A DNA stretch of 64,000 nucleotides from Ruania rhizosphaerae (GCF_009805705.1 NZ_VSMB01000008.1:62001-126000); one strand, 5' to 3'. Shown: positions 43,167-51,683, counted from the first letter of the stretch. The notes: generated by a model not told the origin, from the letters alone. Made by a program: numbers and translations.

Positions 43167-44384
43167 CTAGTCGTCGGCGCCCGGCCGCAGGGCACGCACG
43201 CGGATGGTGGCGTCCATCGCTTCGATCTGCGCGATCGTGTCCTCCGGAAGGTCACCACCGACGTCGGTCACCACATAGCCCACCGAGCCGGAGGTGCTTA
43301 GTACCTGGCTCTCGATGTTGGCGCCGGCGTTCGAGAGAGTCTGGTTCACTGCGGCGAGCACGCCGGGCACGTTGTGGTGGAGGTGCGCGATCCGATGGGT
43401 TTCCTGTGCGGGGCGGTCGAGGATCAGCGAGGGGAGATTGACGCTCAGAGCCGTCGCCCCGTTCTCCAGGTAGTCGCGCAACTTGGCTGCCACGAACATC
43501 CCGATGTCCTGCTGTGCCTCCTCGGTGGAGCCGCCGACGTGCGGGGTGAGAATCACGTTCGGCAGGTCGCGCAGCTCGGAGTCGAACGCGTCTCCCTGGC
43601 GCTTCGGCTCGTGGGGGAAGACGTCGACGGCTGCTCCGGCGATCCGACCGTCGAGCACTTCCTGCCGGAGCCTCGCGTAGTCGACGAGAAAACCGCGGGA
43701 GAGGTTCAGGAAGATCGCGCCGTCCTTCATGCGCGCGAACTGCCGTGCTCCGAACATCCCGGCGTTCCCAGATCGGCCGTCCACGTGCAGTGTCACGATG
43801 TCGGCCTCGTCCAGGAGGGCGTCCAGGCTGGGCATCCGGCGAGCGTTGCCGAGGGCGAGCTTTTCCGCGGTGTCGTAGAAGATGACCCGCATTCCCAGGG
43901 CCTCGGCAACCACCGAGAGCTGGGTGCCGATGTTGCCGTAGCCGACGATTCCGAGGGTCCGCCCGCGGACCTCGTGCGCTCCACTCGCCGACTTGTCCCA
44001 GACGCCGGAGTGCAGGGACTTGTCCTTCTCGGTCAGTCGCCGCGTGAGGGCGATGATCTCCGCCAGCGCGAGCTCGACCACCGAGCGAGTGTTGGAGAAG
44101 GGGGCGTTGAACGCGGCGACACCGGAATGGGCCGCGGCGCGCAGATCGATCTGGTTGGTTCCGATGCAGAAGGCCCCGACGGCCAGTAGGTCGGGCGCAT
44201 TGTCGATCACCCGCTGCGTGAGGTTCGTCTTGGAGCGTAGCCCGAGCACCTGCACTCCTTGCAGAGCCTCGATGAGCTCGTCCTCGTCGAGAGCCCCGGT
44301 GCGGGTGCTGACGTCGATGCCGGCCCCGTGCAGCAGCTCGCTGCCGAGGTGATGGATGTTCTCGAGGAGAAGTGCCTTGACCAC
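43167..44384 (-). CDS. serA: D-3-phosphoglycerate dehydrogenase
   Basis: A 405-residue enzyme for the first step of serine synthesis. The NAD motif GIVGYGNIGTQ is near residue 150, catalytic Arg in LNLSRGFLVD, and His in LTPHVGGSTEEAQ. The C-terminal ~75 residues form an ACT domain (HHNVPGVLAAVNQTLSNAGANI) for serine feedback. The 405-residue length matches the E. coli-type short form rather than the mycobacterial long form. The GTG at 44384 lies 4 bp after the helD stop, so the two are probably co-transcribed. Confidence 0.94.
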   Translation of the reverse strand: MVKALLLENIHHLGSELLHGAGIDVSTRTGALDEDELIEALQGVQVLGLRSKTNLTQRVIDNAPDLLAVGAFCIGTNQIDLRAAAHSGVAAFNAPFSNTRSVVELALAEIIALTRRLTEKDKSLHSGVWDKSASGAHEVRGRTLGIVGYGNIGTQLSVVAEALGMRVIFYDTAEKLALGNARRMPSLDALLDEADIVTLHVDGRSGNAGMFGARQFARMKDGAIFLNLSRGFLVDYARLRQEVLDGRIAGAAVDVFPHEPKRQGDAFDSELRDLPNVILTPHVGGSTEEAQQDIGMFVAAKLRDYLENGATALSVNLPSLILDRPAQETHRIAHLHHNVPGVLAAVNQTLSNAGANIESQVLSTSGSVGYVVTDVGGDLPEDTIAQIEAMDATIRVRALRPGADD

Positions 44385-44388
44385 GGGC

Positions 44389-46665
44389 CTATCGTGCTCC
44401 TGACGTTGCCGAAGTCCCAATCGTTCTCAGGTGCTGGACGTTCTCCAGGCCCGCAGGCAGCGGTTCGGTGTGCACCAGGTGCAGCCGGCGGGTCGGCCGG
44501 GTCATTGCGACGTACAGGTCACCGGGACGGCCGGCTTCGGCGAGCATGCGCGCGGGCTCGACGAGCACGACCACGTCGAACTCCAGGCCCTTGCTGCCCG
44601 TCGGGTCCAGCACCACCACCTCCCGGGTGAGGTCGACACGGCCCTCGCTGCCGAGGGCCTGGGAGATCGGCGCTCGCAGGCTGGGCGGAACCAGGACGGC
44701 CAACCGGCCACCGTCGAGGTGCGCGCGTTCATCCGCCACCACAGCGGCGATGCCATCCAGCAGATCGGGCACGGTCGAAGCCACGACGGCGTCCGGTACG
44801 TCCCGGGCCGAGGTCACCGGAGTCGGGGGGTGCTCCGGGTCCGCCGCGATCATCATGGCGTGGGCCGCGTCCATGACCCCTGCAGGCGTGCGGTAGTTCA
44901 CGGTGAGCGTCGCAGTCCGGTACCGGCCTCGGAGTGGACGCTCCAGCATCTGCGACCAGCTGCGCGCCCCCGCTCGGCTCGAGGTCTGCGAGACGTCGCC
45001 GACGACGGTCATCGACCGGGTCGGGTTCCGTCGCAGCAGGGCGTGCCACGCCATCGGTGAGAGCTCTTGTGCCTCATCGACGACGACATGCCCATACGTC
45101 CAGGCGCGGTCGGCCATGGCACGTTCTGCCGTGGTCATCCGAGGACCGGTCGCGGCGAACCGGCCGGCGACCGTCTCGGCGTCGACGAGGCCGTCGCCCG
45201 CGCCCGACTGCTGCAGCATCTCGCGGGCGTAGGCGATCTCGGACTCACGCTGGGTCTGGTCAGCGCGAGTACGGGCCTGGTCGGCTTCGTCGTCCTCGCC
45301 GATCCGTTCGGCGGCCTCGTCCAGCAGCGGTACGTCGGCAGGGGTCCACGGCGTGCCACGGTCACGGTAGAGCGCACGTCGCTCCCGGGCCGAGAGCCGG
45401 GGAGCGGCCTCGGCGAGCCGGTGCGGCTTGGCGTACAGGTCCTCCAGCAGTCCGGTGGCCGAGAGCGGCATCCAGCAGAGGTTCAATGCGACCCGTACGT
45501 CCCGGGAGCTGCGCAAGTCGTCGATGATGTCCGCACGGTCGTCCTCACCCACGCCGGGTACCTTCTCGGCGTACTGCTCCGCGAGCGACGTGAGCATGTG
45601 GCGGACGAATGTCACCCGTGCCACGTTGTGCGGGGCGCGGCTGCGTCGTGCACGCTCCTGGGCCTGCCGTACGTCTCGTTCGAGCAGGCGCAACCGGACC
45701 GACCCGACCATGAGGTCCTGTTCGGGAAGGACGCGCTGGCGTGCGCGGACCGCGGCGCCGATGATCGTCGTCCACTGCCGACGGCCCTTGATCTCTGCGA
45801 CCTCGTCGTTCTCGGTACCGGTGGCCTCGACACCGGGGACGAGGTCAGCGATGGTGGTGGCCACCACGCCGGTCTCTCCCAGGGCGGGGAGCACCTTCTC
45901 GATGTAGCGCAGGAACACCCGGCTGGGCCCCACCAGGAGCACACCGGAGCGTTCAATCCGCTCCCGGTGCGCATACAGCAGAAATGCGGCGCGATGGAGT
46001 GCCACTGCGGTCTTCCCCGTACCTGGCCCGCCCTCGACGATCAGTACCCCGTCGAGTTCGGAACGGATCACCGCATCCTGCTCAGCCTGGATCGTGGCGA
46101 CGATGTCTCCCATCCGCCCCGTCCGCTGGGCGTTGAGCGCAGCCAGCAGCGCACCCTCGCCGGAGAGGTTGACGTCGGTCTCCTGCACCGCGTCCAGGTC
46201 GAGTACGTCGTCCTCGATACCGACGACGCTGCGGTGCCTGGTCTGCAGGTGCCGCCGCAGCACCACGTCACCCGGCTGGGCGGCGGTCGCCTGATAGAAG
46301 GCACGTGCCGCCGGAGCGCGCCAGTCGGTCAGCATCGGGACCTGCTCGGCATCCGAGAGCCCGATCCGGCCCACATAGCGACGTTCGCCACCGGTGAGGT
46401 CGAGGCGTCCGAAGACGAGGCGCTCCTCGACGGCATCGAGCTGGGCGAGCCGGTCCTCGTACAACGTGGCGAAGGCATCTCGCTCCGAGCGATTCTGATG
46501 GCTGCCCGTGGCCCCGCTCCTGCGCACGGCCGTCAATCGGCTGCGGGTGTGCTCGCGCAGGTCGTCCAGCCTCTCGTAGACGCGATCCAGGTGATCCTGT
46601 TCGACCCGGTGGGCCACCGACGGGCCCGACGAGGACTGGTCGGGCATCGCATCGTGAGAGGCCAC
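44389..46665 (-). CDS. helD: HelD/HelR-like RNA polymerase-associated ATPase (UvrD/Rep-type)
   Basis: A 758-residue superfamily 1 ATPase. Walker A GGPGTGKTAVALHR, VVVDEAQELS (motif II), LTVNYRTP (motif IV/V) and GLEFDVVVLVEP, YVAMTRPTRRLHLV (motif VI) are present; the N-terminal coiled coil (residues ~10-70) fits the RNA polymerase-inserting arm of HelD. HelD recycles stalled RNA polymerase; some actinobacterial HelR give rifampicin tolerance. The GTG at 46665 is chosen for AAGGAG 9 nt upstream; an ATG at 46725 has none. No rifampicin-associated element was found upstream. Confidence 0.9.
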   Translation of the reverse strand: MASHDAMPDQSSSGPSVAHRVEQDHLDRVYERLDDLREHTRSRLTAVRRSGATGSHQNRSERDAFATLYEDRLAQLDAVEERLVFGRLDLTGGERRYVGRIGLSDAEQVPMLTDWRAPAARAFYQATAAQPGDVVLRRHLQTRHRSVVGIEDDVLDLDAVQETDVNLSGEGALLAALNAQRTGRMGDIVATIQAEQDAVIRSELDGVLIVEGGPGTGKTAVALHRAAFLLYAHRERIERSGVLLVGPSRVFLRYIEKVLPALGETGVVATTIADLVPGVEATGTENDEVAEIKGRRQWTTIIGAAVRARQRVLPEQDLMVGSVRLRLLERDVRQAQERARRSRAPHNVARVTFVRHMLTSLAEQYAEKVPGVGEDDRADIIDDLRSSRDVRVALNLCWMPLSATGLLEDLYAKPHRLAEAAPRLSARERRALYRDRGTPWTPADVPLLDEAAERIGEDDEADQARTRADQTQRESEIAYAREMLQQSGAGDGLVDAETVAGRFAATGPRMTTAERAMADRAWTYGHVVVDEAQELSPMAWHALLRRNPTRSMTVVGDVSQTSSRAGARSWSQMLERPLRGRYRTATLTVNYRTPAGVMDAAHAMMIAADPEHPPTPVTSARDVPDAVVASTVPDLLDGIAAVVADERAHLDGGRLAVLVPPSLRAPISQALGSEGRVDLTREVVVLDPTGSKGLEFDVVVLVEPARMLAEAGRPGDLYVAMTRPTRRLHLVHTEPLPAGLENVQHLRTIGTSATSGAR

Positions 46666-46710
46666 GTATCGGCGCTCCTTTTCGTGCTCGGCGTCGTGAG
46701 ACGAACATCC

Positions 46711-46716
46711 ATTATC
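46711..46716 (-). promoter_or_regulatory. Candidate -10 of helD
   Basis: GATAAT on the minus strand, 46716 to 46711, is about 45 nt before the GTG at 46665. TTGGAT (46736 to 46731) lies upstream with a 14-bp spacer, shorter than ideal. Its position supports the downstream start codon. Confidence 0.4.
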
Positions 46717-46858
46717 CACGACCATCTATGATCCAAGGCGCACCCTGCTCCTCGCCGCCGGCGCCGCTTTCGCTGCTGGTGAACGCTGGAATGGTGGCTC
46801 CACGGCCCATGTTGGCGCAGGCGGTAGGAAGTAACGTGGTCCGACGCGAAGGATGAGG

Positions 46859-47788
46859 ATGAGCGATCCCCGGGAGCTGTACCGCGTGGTCGAGGACCCG
46901 CCGGAGTTGTACGAGGACGAAGCACCGGTCCTGCTGCATGCGATGCAGGGCTCGATTGACGCCGGGCATGCCGGCAGCCTGGTCGCTCGGCACCTGGCCG
47001 ACAAGCTGCCCTCGCGTCGGCTCCTCGAGTTCGACGTCGATGCGCTGATCGACTACCGGGCACGTCGGCCGGCCATGACCTTCGACGAAGGGACGTGGAC
47101 CGAGTACGACCAGCCCGAGCTTGTGGTGGATCTGGTCCGCGACGACGACGGCGCGCCGCTGCTCCTGCTCCACGGGTTGGAGCCGGACGTGCAGTGGGAG
47201 AGGTTCGTGCGCGCAGTCAGGACGGTGGTGGAGGACTATCGGGTGGGCCTGACGATCGGCGTTCACGGGATCCCCATGGGAGTGCCCCACACTCGGCCGC
47301 TGACGGTGACCGCACATGCCACGCGGGGTGAGCTGATCGAGGCGTACCCGAACTACTTCTCCCGGGTCCAGGTGCCGGGGAGCGCGGCGGCCCTGCTCGA
47401 GCTGCGGCTCGGCCAAGAGGGGCGCGACGCGATGGGGTTCGCAGTGAACGTGCCGCACTACCTCGCGCAGTCGGAGTATCCGCAGGCGGCCGCCGAACTG
47501 GTCCGCCACATCACCCGGGTCTCCGGTATGAGCCTTCCCGTCGGTGACCTGGAGGCGAGCGGGGCGCAGGTGCGCGCCGAGGTCGACCGCCAGGTGGCCG
47601 AATCCGAGGAGGTGACGGCCGTCGTCCATGCGCTGGAACGCCAGTATGACTCCTTTGTCGAGGCCTCCGACGATGAGACGCGGCAGGCGCTGGGGCCCGC
47701 GATGGAGGAACTTCCGAGTGCCGATGAGTTGGCAGCCCAGTTCGAGGCGTTCCTGGCCGGACGTGAGGACACCGACGGCGGTCCGTGA
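46859..47788 (+). CDS. PAC2 family protein (proteasome assembly chaperone-like)
   Basis: A 309-residue protein with the PAC2 fold: PVLLHAMQGSIDAGHAGSLV, LEFDVDALIDYRARRP, LLLLHGLEPDVQWERF, and GIPMGVPHTRP. PAC2 proteins are frequent in Actinobacteria, presumably linked to proteasome or ATP-grasp enzymes; function is unproven. The C-terminal ~60 residues are acidic. ATG 46859 fits the GAAGG site better than ATG 46853. It is divergent from helD and ends at tandem hairpins. Confidence 0.85.
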   Translation: MSDPRELYRVVEDPPELYEDEAPVLLHAMQGSIDAGHAGSLVARHLADKLPSRRLLEFDVDALIDYRARRPAMTFDEGTWTEYDQPELVVDLVRDDDGAPLLLLHGLEPDVQWERFVRAVRTVVEDYRVGLTIGVHGIPMGVPHTRPLTVTAHATRGELIEAYPNYFSRVQVPGSAAALLELRLGQEGRDAMGFAVNVPHYLAQSEYPQAAAELVRHITRVSGMSLPVGDLEASGAQVRAEVDRQVAESEEVTAVVHALERQYDSFVEASDDETRQALGPAMEELPSADELAAQFEAFLAGREDTDGGP

Positions 47789-47808
47789 GCTCATCGAGGC
47801 AGGTGAGA

Positions 47809-47854
47809 ACACCGGCGTCCGCCGGTGTCCGCTGCGCAAGACGATCGTGCGCAG
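47809..47854 (+). terminator. Tandem hairpins after the PAC2 gene
   Basis: ACACCGGC-gtcc-GCCGGTGT (47809-47828, 8-bp stem, 4-nt loop) is followed 3 nt later by CTGCGCA-N9-TGCGCAG (47832-47854). The pair begins 21 nt after the stop codon and separates PAC2 from csp. Confidence 0.65.
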
Positions 47855-48070
47855 ATGGTGGCGTCCGGGCGAGTTCGCATGCCAGAATTGTCGCCGTTGC
47901 AGGCGTTTCACTTACGTACGACCCGGGGCACGCACCTCGTGGTGCAGGTCTCACGGACGGCTGGCGGCTCACCGTCGGCCGACCGCACTGACGTGGGGCG
48001 AAGCATTGCGGCACCACCAGCGGCGGGCACAGGGCTCGTCGACCCAAGTCCCCGGAAGGACATGCACGAC
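47855..48070 (+). promoter_or_regulatory. csp promoter and long leader
   Basis: The best promoter candidate is TTGTCG (47888-47893), 18-bp spacer, TTACGT (47912-47917). This would give a 5' leader of about 145 nt before the cold shock gene, long enough for the temperature-responsive structures known for csp mRNAs. GGAAGGA lies about 10 nt before the ATG. No protein-coding signal is seen in the leader. Confidence 0.4.
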
Positions 48071-48274
48071 ATGGCACAAGGAACCGTCAAGTGGTTCAAC
48101 GCGGAGAAGGGCTACGGCTTCATCGCACAGGACGGCGGCGGCGACGACGTCTTCGTCCACTACTCCGCCATCCAGTCGGACGGCTACCGCACCCTCGACG
48201 AGGCGCAGCGGGTGGAGTTCGAGATCACGCAGGGTCCCAAGGGCCCGCAGGCGGAGAGCGTCCGCGCGGTCTGA
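48071..48274 (+). CDS. Cold shock protein (CspA family)
   Basis: A 67-residue single OB-fold nucleic-acid chaperone. [17 protein letters not shown] (RNP1 KGYGFI) and DVFVHYSAI (RNP2 VFVH) are intact. The ATG at 48071 is the family start; the ATG 9 nt upstream would add MHD only. It is monocistronic with a strong downstream hairpin. Confidence 0.96.
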   Translation: MAQGTVKWFNAEKGYGFIAQDGGGDDVFVHYSAIQSDGYRTLDEAQRVEFEITQGPKGPQAESVRAV

Positions 48275-48300
48275 GTGGATCGACGCTGTAGATCGACGCT

Positions 48301-48332
48301 GGTGGCCCGTACCCACGTGGGTGCGGGCCACC
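48301..48332. terminator. Long hairpin after csp
   Basis: GGTGGCCCG (48301-48309) pairs with CGGGCCACC (48324-48332); a U-G and an A-U pair and inner CCCAC/GTGGG extend this to nearly a continuous 16-bp stem. It lies between the convergent csp and spermidine-synthase-like genes. A direct repeat GATCGACGCTG occurs twice just before it. Confidence 0.75.
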
Positions 48333-48381
48333 GGTGCGTCCAGGCCCCATTCCAACGCCTCCTGGGCCCGGAAGCGGCTGC

Positions 48382-49242
48382 TCAGAGTGGTCGGTCCCGC
48401 AGCGCCGGGAACGTCCCCACGAACTCGGCGACCTGCCTGCCGCTGAGAAATGAGGCGGGGACCGGGAGAGTGCGCATCCGGCGGTCGAGTGCGGATACGG
48501 GAAGTGGCCGCGCGGATCCGAGTGTGACGACATTCCCGTACCGTCTGCCTTTGAGCACCGCCGGCTCGGCGATGATGCCGACGTGCTCGAACACCTCGCG
48601 CACCGTGGCCACCTCGCGACGGGCCCGGTCCAGCGGTGGGCGGTCGGCCGTGTTGAGCAGGTAGATGCCTCCTGGGTCCAGGGCGGCAGCGACGGCCTGG
48701 GTGAACTCCACCGTGCAGACGTGGGGCGGCGGACGGCGATCGGCGAACACGTCCCGTACCACGATGTCCTTGCTCCCCGGGTGCAGGCCCTCGACAGCCT
48801 CGCGCGCATCGGCCACACGGATGCGCAGTGCCGGTGAGCGGGGCAGATCGAACCATTGCCGGACGTACTCGGCAAGACGTGCATCGATCTCGACCGCGAT
48901 CTGCCGGGAACCGCGCCACGTGGCATCGATGGCCCTCGGGAGCGCGCAGCCCGCCGCACCCAGATGCACGGCGCGCGGCCGGGCCCCGTCGTCGAGCACC
49001 TCCTCCAGGACGGCCAGCATCTGCTGCATGTACTCGAACAGCAGCCGACGCGGATCGACGAGGTCCAGGTGCGAACTCTCCGCACCGTCGAGGAGCAGCA
49101 TCACACCGTGGGGATCGGCAGTGTCGGTGGTCAGTTCTACTGTGGCGTATGTGGTTGAGATGGGCCCGGTCGGCAGTATCCGTCCGGCCGGCGAACGTCC
49201 CGAGGTCGCAGGGCCCCGGCGGCGAGAGGAGCGGCTCGGCAT
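48382..49242 (-). CDS. Spermidine synthase-like SAM-dependent enzyme
   Basis: A 286-residue protein of the spermine/spermidine synthase fold. SAM-site motif VHLGAAGCALPRAI replaces the classical GGGDG loop, followed by VEIDARLAEYVRQWF and IRVADAREAVE. The classical aspartate gatekeeper region differs (VVRDVFADR), as in actinobacterial spermidine-synthase-like proteins of unknown substrate. True polyamine synthesis is not assured. The ATG at 49242 is preceded by TACCGT (49255 to 49250) at 7 nt, a leaderless arrangement. Confidence 0.78.
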   Translation of the reverse strand: MPSRSSRRRGPATSGRSPAGRILPTGPISTTYATVELTTDTADPHGVMLLLDGAESSHLDLVDPRRLLFEYMQQMLAVLEEVLDDGARPRAVHLGAAGCALPRAIDATWRGSRQIAVEIDARLAEYVRQWFDLPRSPALRIRVADAREAVEGLHPGSKDIVVRDVFADRRPPPHVCTVEFTQAVAAALDPGGIYLLNTADRPPLDRARREVATVREVFEHVGIIAEPAVLKGRRYGNVVTLGSARPLPVSALDRRMRTLPVPASFLSGRQVAEFVGTFPALRDRPL

Positions 49243-49285
49243 GGTGACGACGGTACCGCCCGCACCATCAGGACGAGCGGCACTC

Positions 49286-49314
49286 TTGACGACATAGAAC
49301 TGATGTTCGATACT
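49286..49314 (+). promoter_or_regulatory. SOS-type promoter of the HEPN-dinB operon
   Basis: TTGACG (49286-49291), a 17-bp spacer and GATACT (49309-49314) form a strong promoter. Its spacer contains TAGAACTGATGTTCGA (49295-49310), which matches the LexA consensus TCGAAC-N4-GTTCGA at 11 of 12 positions. LexA binding would directly compete with RNA polymerase. Confidence 0.75.
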
Positions 49315-49368
49315 GGGATGGACGGAATCGGTCGACGCCCGCAGGCGAGCGGCAGGAGGTCACACGTG

Positions 49369-49776
49369 ATGGTCGGAACGACAGCAGCGCAGCTACTGCG
49401 CCGGGCGCAGCACGAGCTGGGACAGATCCAGTCCGATGGCGATCTGCACACCACGTTCCTGCACGCCCACATGGCGGCCCTTCGTGCGGGTGCGGCCGTG
49501 CTCGCGCTCCATCCGGCGGGAAGCGCGCCCAGGTCCCGGCGACGTCAGGTGCGCAGCGTGTGGGAGCAGCTCGGCGAATGTGGACCGGAGTGGATGCCGT
49601 GGGCGGCGTACTTCGCGCAGGGAGCCGCGGTGCGCGCAGCGATCGAGACCGGCCGTCAGGTGGAACTGACCCGGCAGCAGGCCGATGAGGTGGTGGCCAC
49701 GGCGACCGACTTCCTGGCACGGGTGAGTGAGGCTGTCCGCGAGAGTCAGCCCGCGATGCCTGCGCTGGCGTCGTGA
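49369..49776 (+). CDS. SAV_6107-type HEPN domain protein
   Basis: A 135-residue all-helical protein matching the short SAV_6107/HEPN proteins encoded just upstream of dinB in Actinobacteria: TAAQLLRRAQHELGQIQ, LHTTFLHAHMAALRAGAAVLA, EWMPWAAYFAQGAAVRAAIE. The HEPN RNase motif R-x4-6-H is not present (R11-x3-H15 is the nearest), so it may be non-catalytic. AGGAGG precedes both the ATG 49369 and a GTG 3 nt earlier. It ends 13 bp before the dinB start and shares its SOS promoter. Confidence 0.8.
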   Translation: MVGTTAAQLLRRAQHELGQIQSDGDLHTTFLHAHMAALRAGAAVLALHPAGSAPRSRRRQVRSVWEQLGECGPEWMPWAAYFAQGAAVRAAIETGRQVELTRQQADEVVATATDFLARVSEAVRESQPAMPALAS

Positions 49777-49789
49777 CAGGGGAGCGATC

Positions 49790-51040
49790 GTGAGTCGAGC
49801 GCCGCGGAGTGCTGGGGCGCGACGCGACTGGGGCAGTGACGACTCCCAGACGCCGATCTTGCATGTCGACATGGACGCCTTCTTCGCCTCGGTGGAACTG
49901 TTGAGCCGACCGGAACTACGCGGACGGCCGGTGATCGTCGGAGGCAGGCGTCGCGGGGTGGTGCTCGCAGCCACGTACGAGGCACGAGCCAGCGGTGTGC
50001 ATTCGGCGATGCCGATGACCCGGGCGCGGGTGCTCTGTCCGCAAGCAATCGTCATCGCCCCGGATCACAACAGATACCGGGAGATGTCACGGGGAGTGAT
50101 GCGCATCCTCGGTGACATCACACCGGTGATCGAACCACTGAGCATCGACGAAGCATTCTTGGATGTCTCCGGTGCCCGGCGTCGTCTCGGGTCGCCCGCG
50201 GTGATCGCGGGGCGACTGCGAACCCGCATCGCCGAGGAGCTCGGCCTTCCTGCCTCCGTGGGTATCGCCTCAACGAAGTTCGTCGCCAAGCTCGCCTCGA
50301 GCCACGCCAAACCAGACGGGATGCTGCTCGTCCCGCGCGACGCCACGGTGGCGTTCCTGCACTCGCTGCCCGTCGGGGCCCTGTGGGGAGTGGGCGAACG
50401 CACGGAGGCGACACTCGCCCGCCTGGCGATCCGCACGGTGGCCGACCTGGCGCACACACCGCCCGACACGCTGCGGGCAGCGCTCGGGGACTCCGGTGGG
50501 CGCCGTCTGCTCGACCTGGCGTGGGGGAGAGATCCTCGCGCCGTTGAACCAGTGCGGCGAGAGAAGTCGATCGGTCACGAGCAGACGTTTGCCGAGAATC
50601 TGCGAGATCGTGCCGATCTCGCAGCGGTTCTGCTCGATCAGGCACATCGATGCGCCGCCCGGCTGCGGTCGGGCGGCTTGTTCGCCGCCGGTGTCGCGAT
50701 CAAGGTGCGTGGTGCAGACTTCACGACGCTCACCCGGTCGCGGTCACTGGAGGCACCGACGGATGTCGCGCACGACCTCTACCAGGTAGCGCGTGAGCTG
50801 CTCGCCGGCGTTGCGGTTCCGCCCGGCGGGGTGCGCCTTCTCGGCCTGCGGTGCGAGTCGCTGAGCGAGGCCGCGAGCACCGCGGTGCAGGTCAGGCTCG
50901 ACGATTCCGGTCCCGAACGACGTGATGCGGAGCTCGCGATGGACCAGATTCGCAGGCGCTACGGTCGGTCATCATTGACGGCTGGATCTCTTCTACCGGT
51001 CCCAACTACCGAGAACGCCCGCGGCGACTTATCCTGTTAG
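49790..51040 (+). CDS. dinB: DNA polymerase IV
   Basis: A 416-residue Y-family translesion polymerase. HVDMDAFFASVE (first catalytic Asp), YEARASGVHSAMP and SIDEAFLDVSG (catalytic D-E) are intact; the HhH region and little-finger domain with SIGHEQTF follow. No C-terminal zinc finger or clear beta-clamp motif was recognised with confidence. GTG 49790 has AGGGGAG 5 nt upstream. It is the second gene of an SOS-type operon. Confidence 0.95.
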   Translation: MSRAPRSAGARRDWGSDDSQTPILHVDMDAFFASVELLSRPELRGRPVIVGGRRRGVVLAATYEARASGVHSAMPMTRARVLCPQAIVIAPDHNRYREMSRGVMRILGDITPVIEPLSIDEAFLDVSGARRRLGSPAVIAGRLRTRIAEELGLPASVGIASTKFVAKLASSHAKPDGMLLVPRDATVAFLHSLPVGALWGVGERTEATLARLAIRTVADLAHTPPDTLRAALGDSGGRRLLDLAWGRDPRAVEPVRREKSIGHEQTFAENLRDRADLAAVLLDQAHRCAARLRSGGLFAAGVAIKVRGADFTTLTRSRSLEAPTDVAHDLYQVARELLAGVAVPPGGVRLLGLRCESLSEAASTAVQVRLDDSGPERRDAELAMDQIRRRYGRSSLTAGSLLPVPTTENARGDLSC

Positions 51041-51047
51041 GAAGAAG

Positions 51048-51063
51048 CCCCCGCAGGTGGGGG
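51048..51063 (+). terminator. Hairpin after dinB
   Basis: CCCCC-gcaggt-GGGGG begins 8 nt after the dinB stop. A TATCCT (51030-51035) just upstream could alternatively be a -10 for the DUF3040 gene, placing the hairpin in its leader. Confidence 0.5.
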
Positions 51064-51088
51064 TACCTGGAACCGATCGGGAGGTGCG

Positions 51089-51463
51089 ATGCCTCTCTCC
51101 GAGTACGAGCAGCGCGTGCTGGAGCAGATGGAGCAGCAGTTGCGCTCCGACGACCCCAAGTTGGCGAACGCGATCTCTGGCGGGGCCGTACGACGTCCTC
51201 GCAACGTCGTGCTCGGTACCCTCCTCGGCCTAGCGGGCGTCGGCCTGCTGGTCGCAGGCGTGGCCACGTCGTATGTCGTGTTGGGCATCGTTGGATTCTT
51301 GGCGATGTTTGCCGGTGTGATGCTCGCGATCTCGCGGCCACGAACGGCGGAGGCGAACGACGTTCGCGAGAGCAACGTACGTCCGTTGAAGCAGAAGTCG
51401 AACGGCTCGTTCATGTCGCGGCTCGAGGAGCGCTGGGACAGGCGTCGCGACGAGAACCGGTAG
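51089..51463 (+). CDS. DUF3040 membrane protein
   Basis: A 124-residue protein with the diagnostic N-terminus MPLSEYEQRVLEQMEQQL and DDPKLA, two membrane helices (about 40-62 and 63-82) and a basic C-terminus. DUF3040 genes typically sit between dinB and mraZ in Actinobacteria, as here except for the moxR operon between. Function is unknown. GGAGG lies 4-5 nt before the ATG. Confidence 0.88.
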   Translation: MPLSEYEQRVLEQMEQQLRSDDPKLANAISGGAVRRPRNVVLGTLLGLAGVGLLVAGVATSYVVLGIVGFLAMFAGVMLAISRPRTAEANDVRESNVRPLKQKSNGSFMSRLEERWDRRRDENR

Positions 51464-51469
51464 GGGGGT

Positions 51470-51503
51470 CGCTCAGGTGGCGCCGACTGGCGCCACCTGA
51501 GCG
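51470..51503. terminator. Very strong 15-bp hairpin after DUF3040
   Basis: CGCTCAGGTGGCGCC and its exact complement enclose a GACT loop, starting 7 nt after the stop. A decayed second copy of its right half (CGCCGACTGGCG...TGAGCGC) follows at about 51508-51530. The remaining ~150 bp to the convergent transglutaminase gene show no gene. Confidence 0.85.
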
Positions 51504-51683
51504 CGTCGCCGACTGGCGTGCTTGAGCGCAACTGGTCACCGAGTGATCGGGTGGCTGGGAGGTGCGGTCCTTCCGATCGTGCGGAGTCGTCGCCAGGCCA
51601 GTCGTCTCGCGCTGAGTCGTCGCGAGGTGTCGATACGACGTGCGTCCGATCAATCTGGCACGTCCGCTCTGCCTGGTGTCAGA

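Noticed and set aside
46726-46858. Rifampicin-associated element upstream of helD
   Set aside because: I looked for a palindromic CTTGC-GCAAG core in the helD-PAC2 gap and found none, so rifampicin inducibility cannot be claimed.
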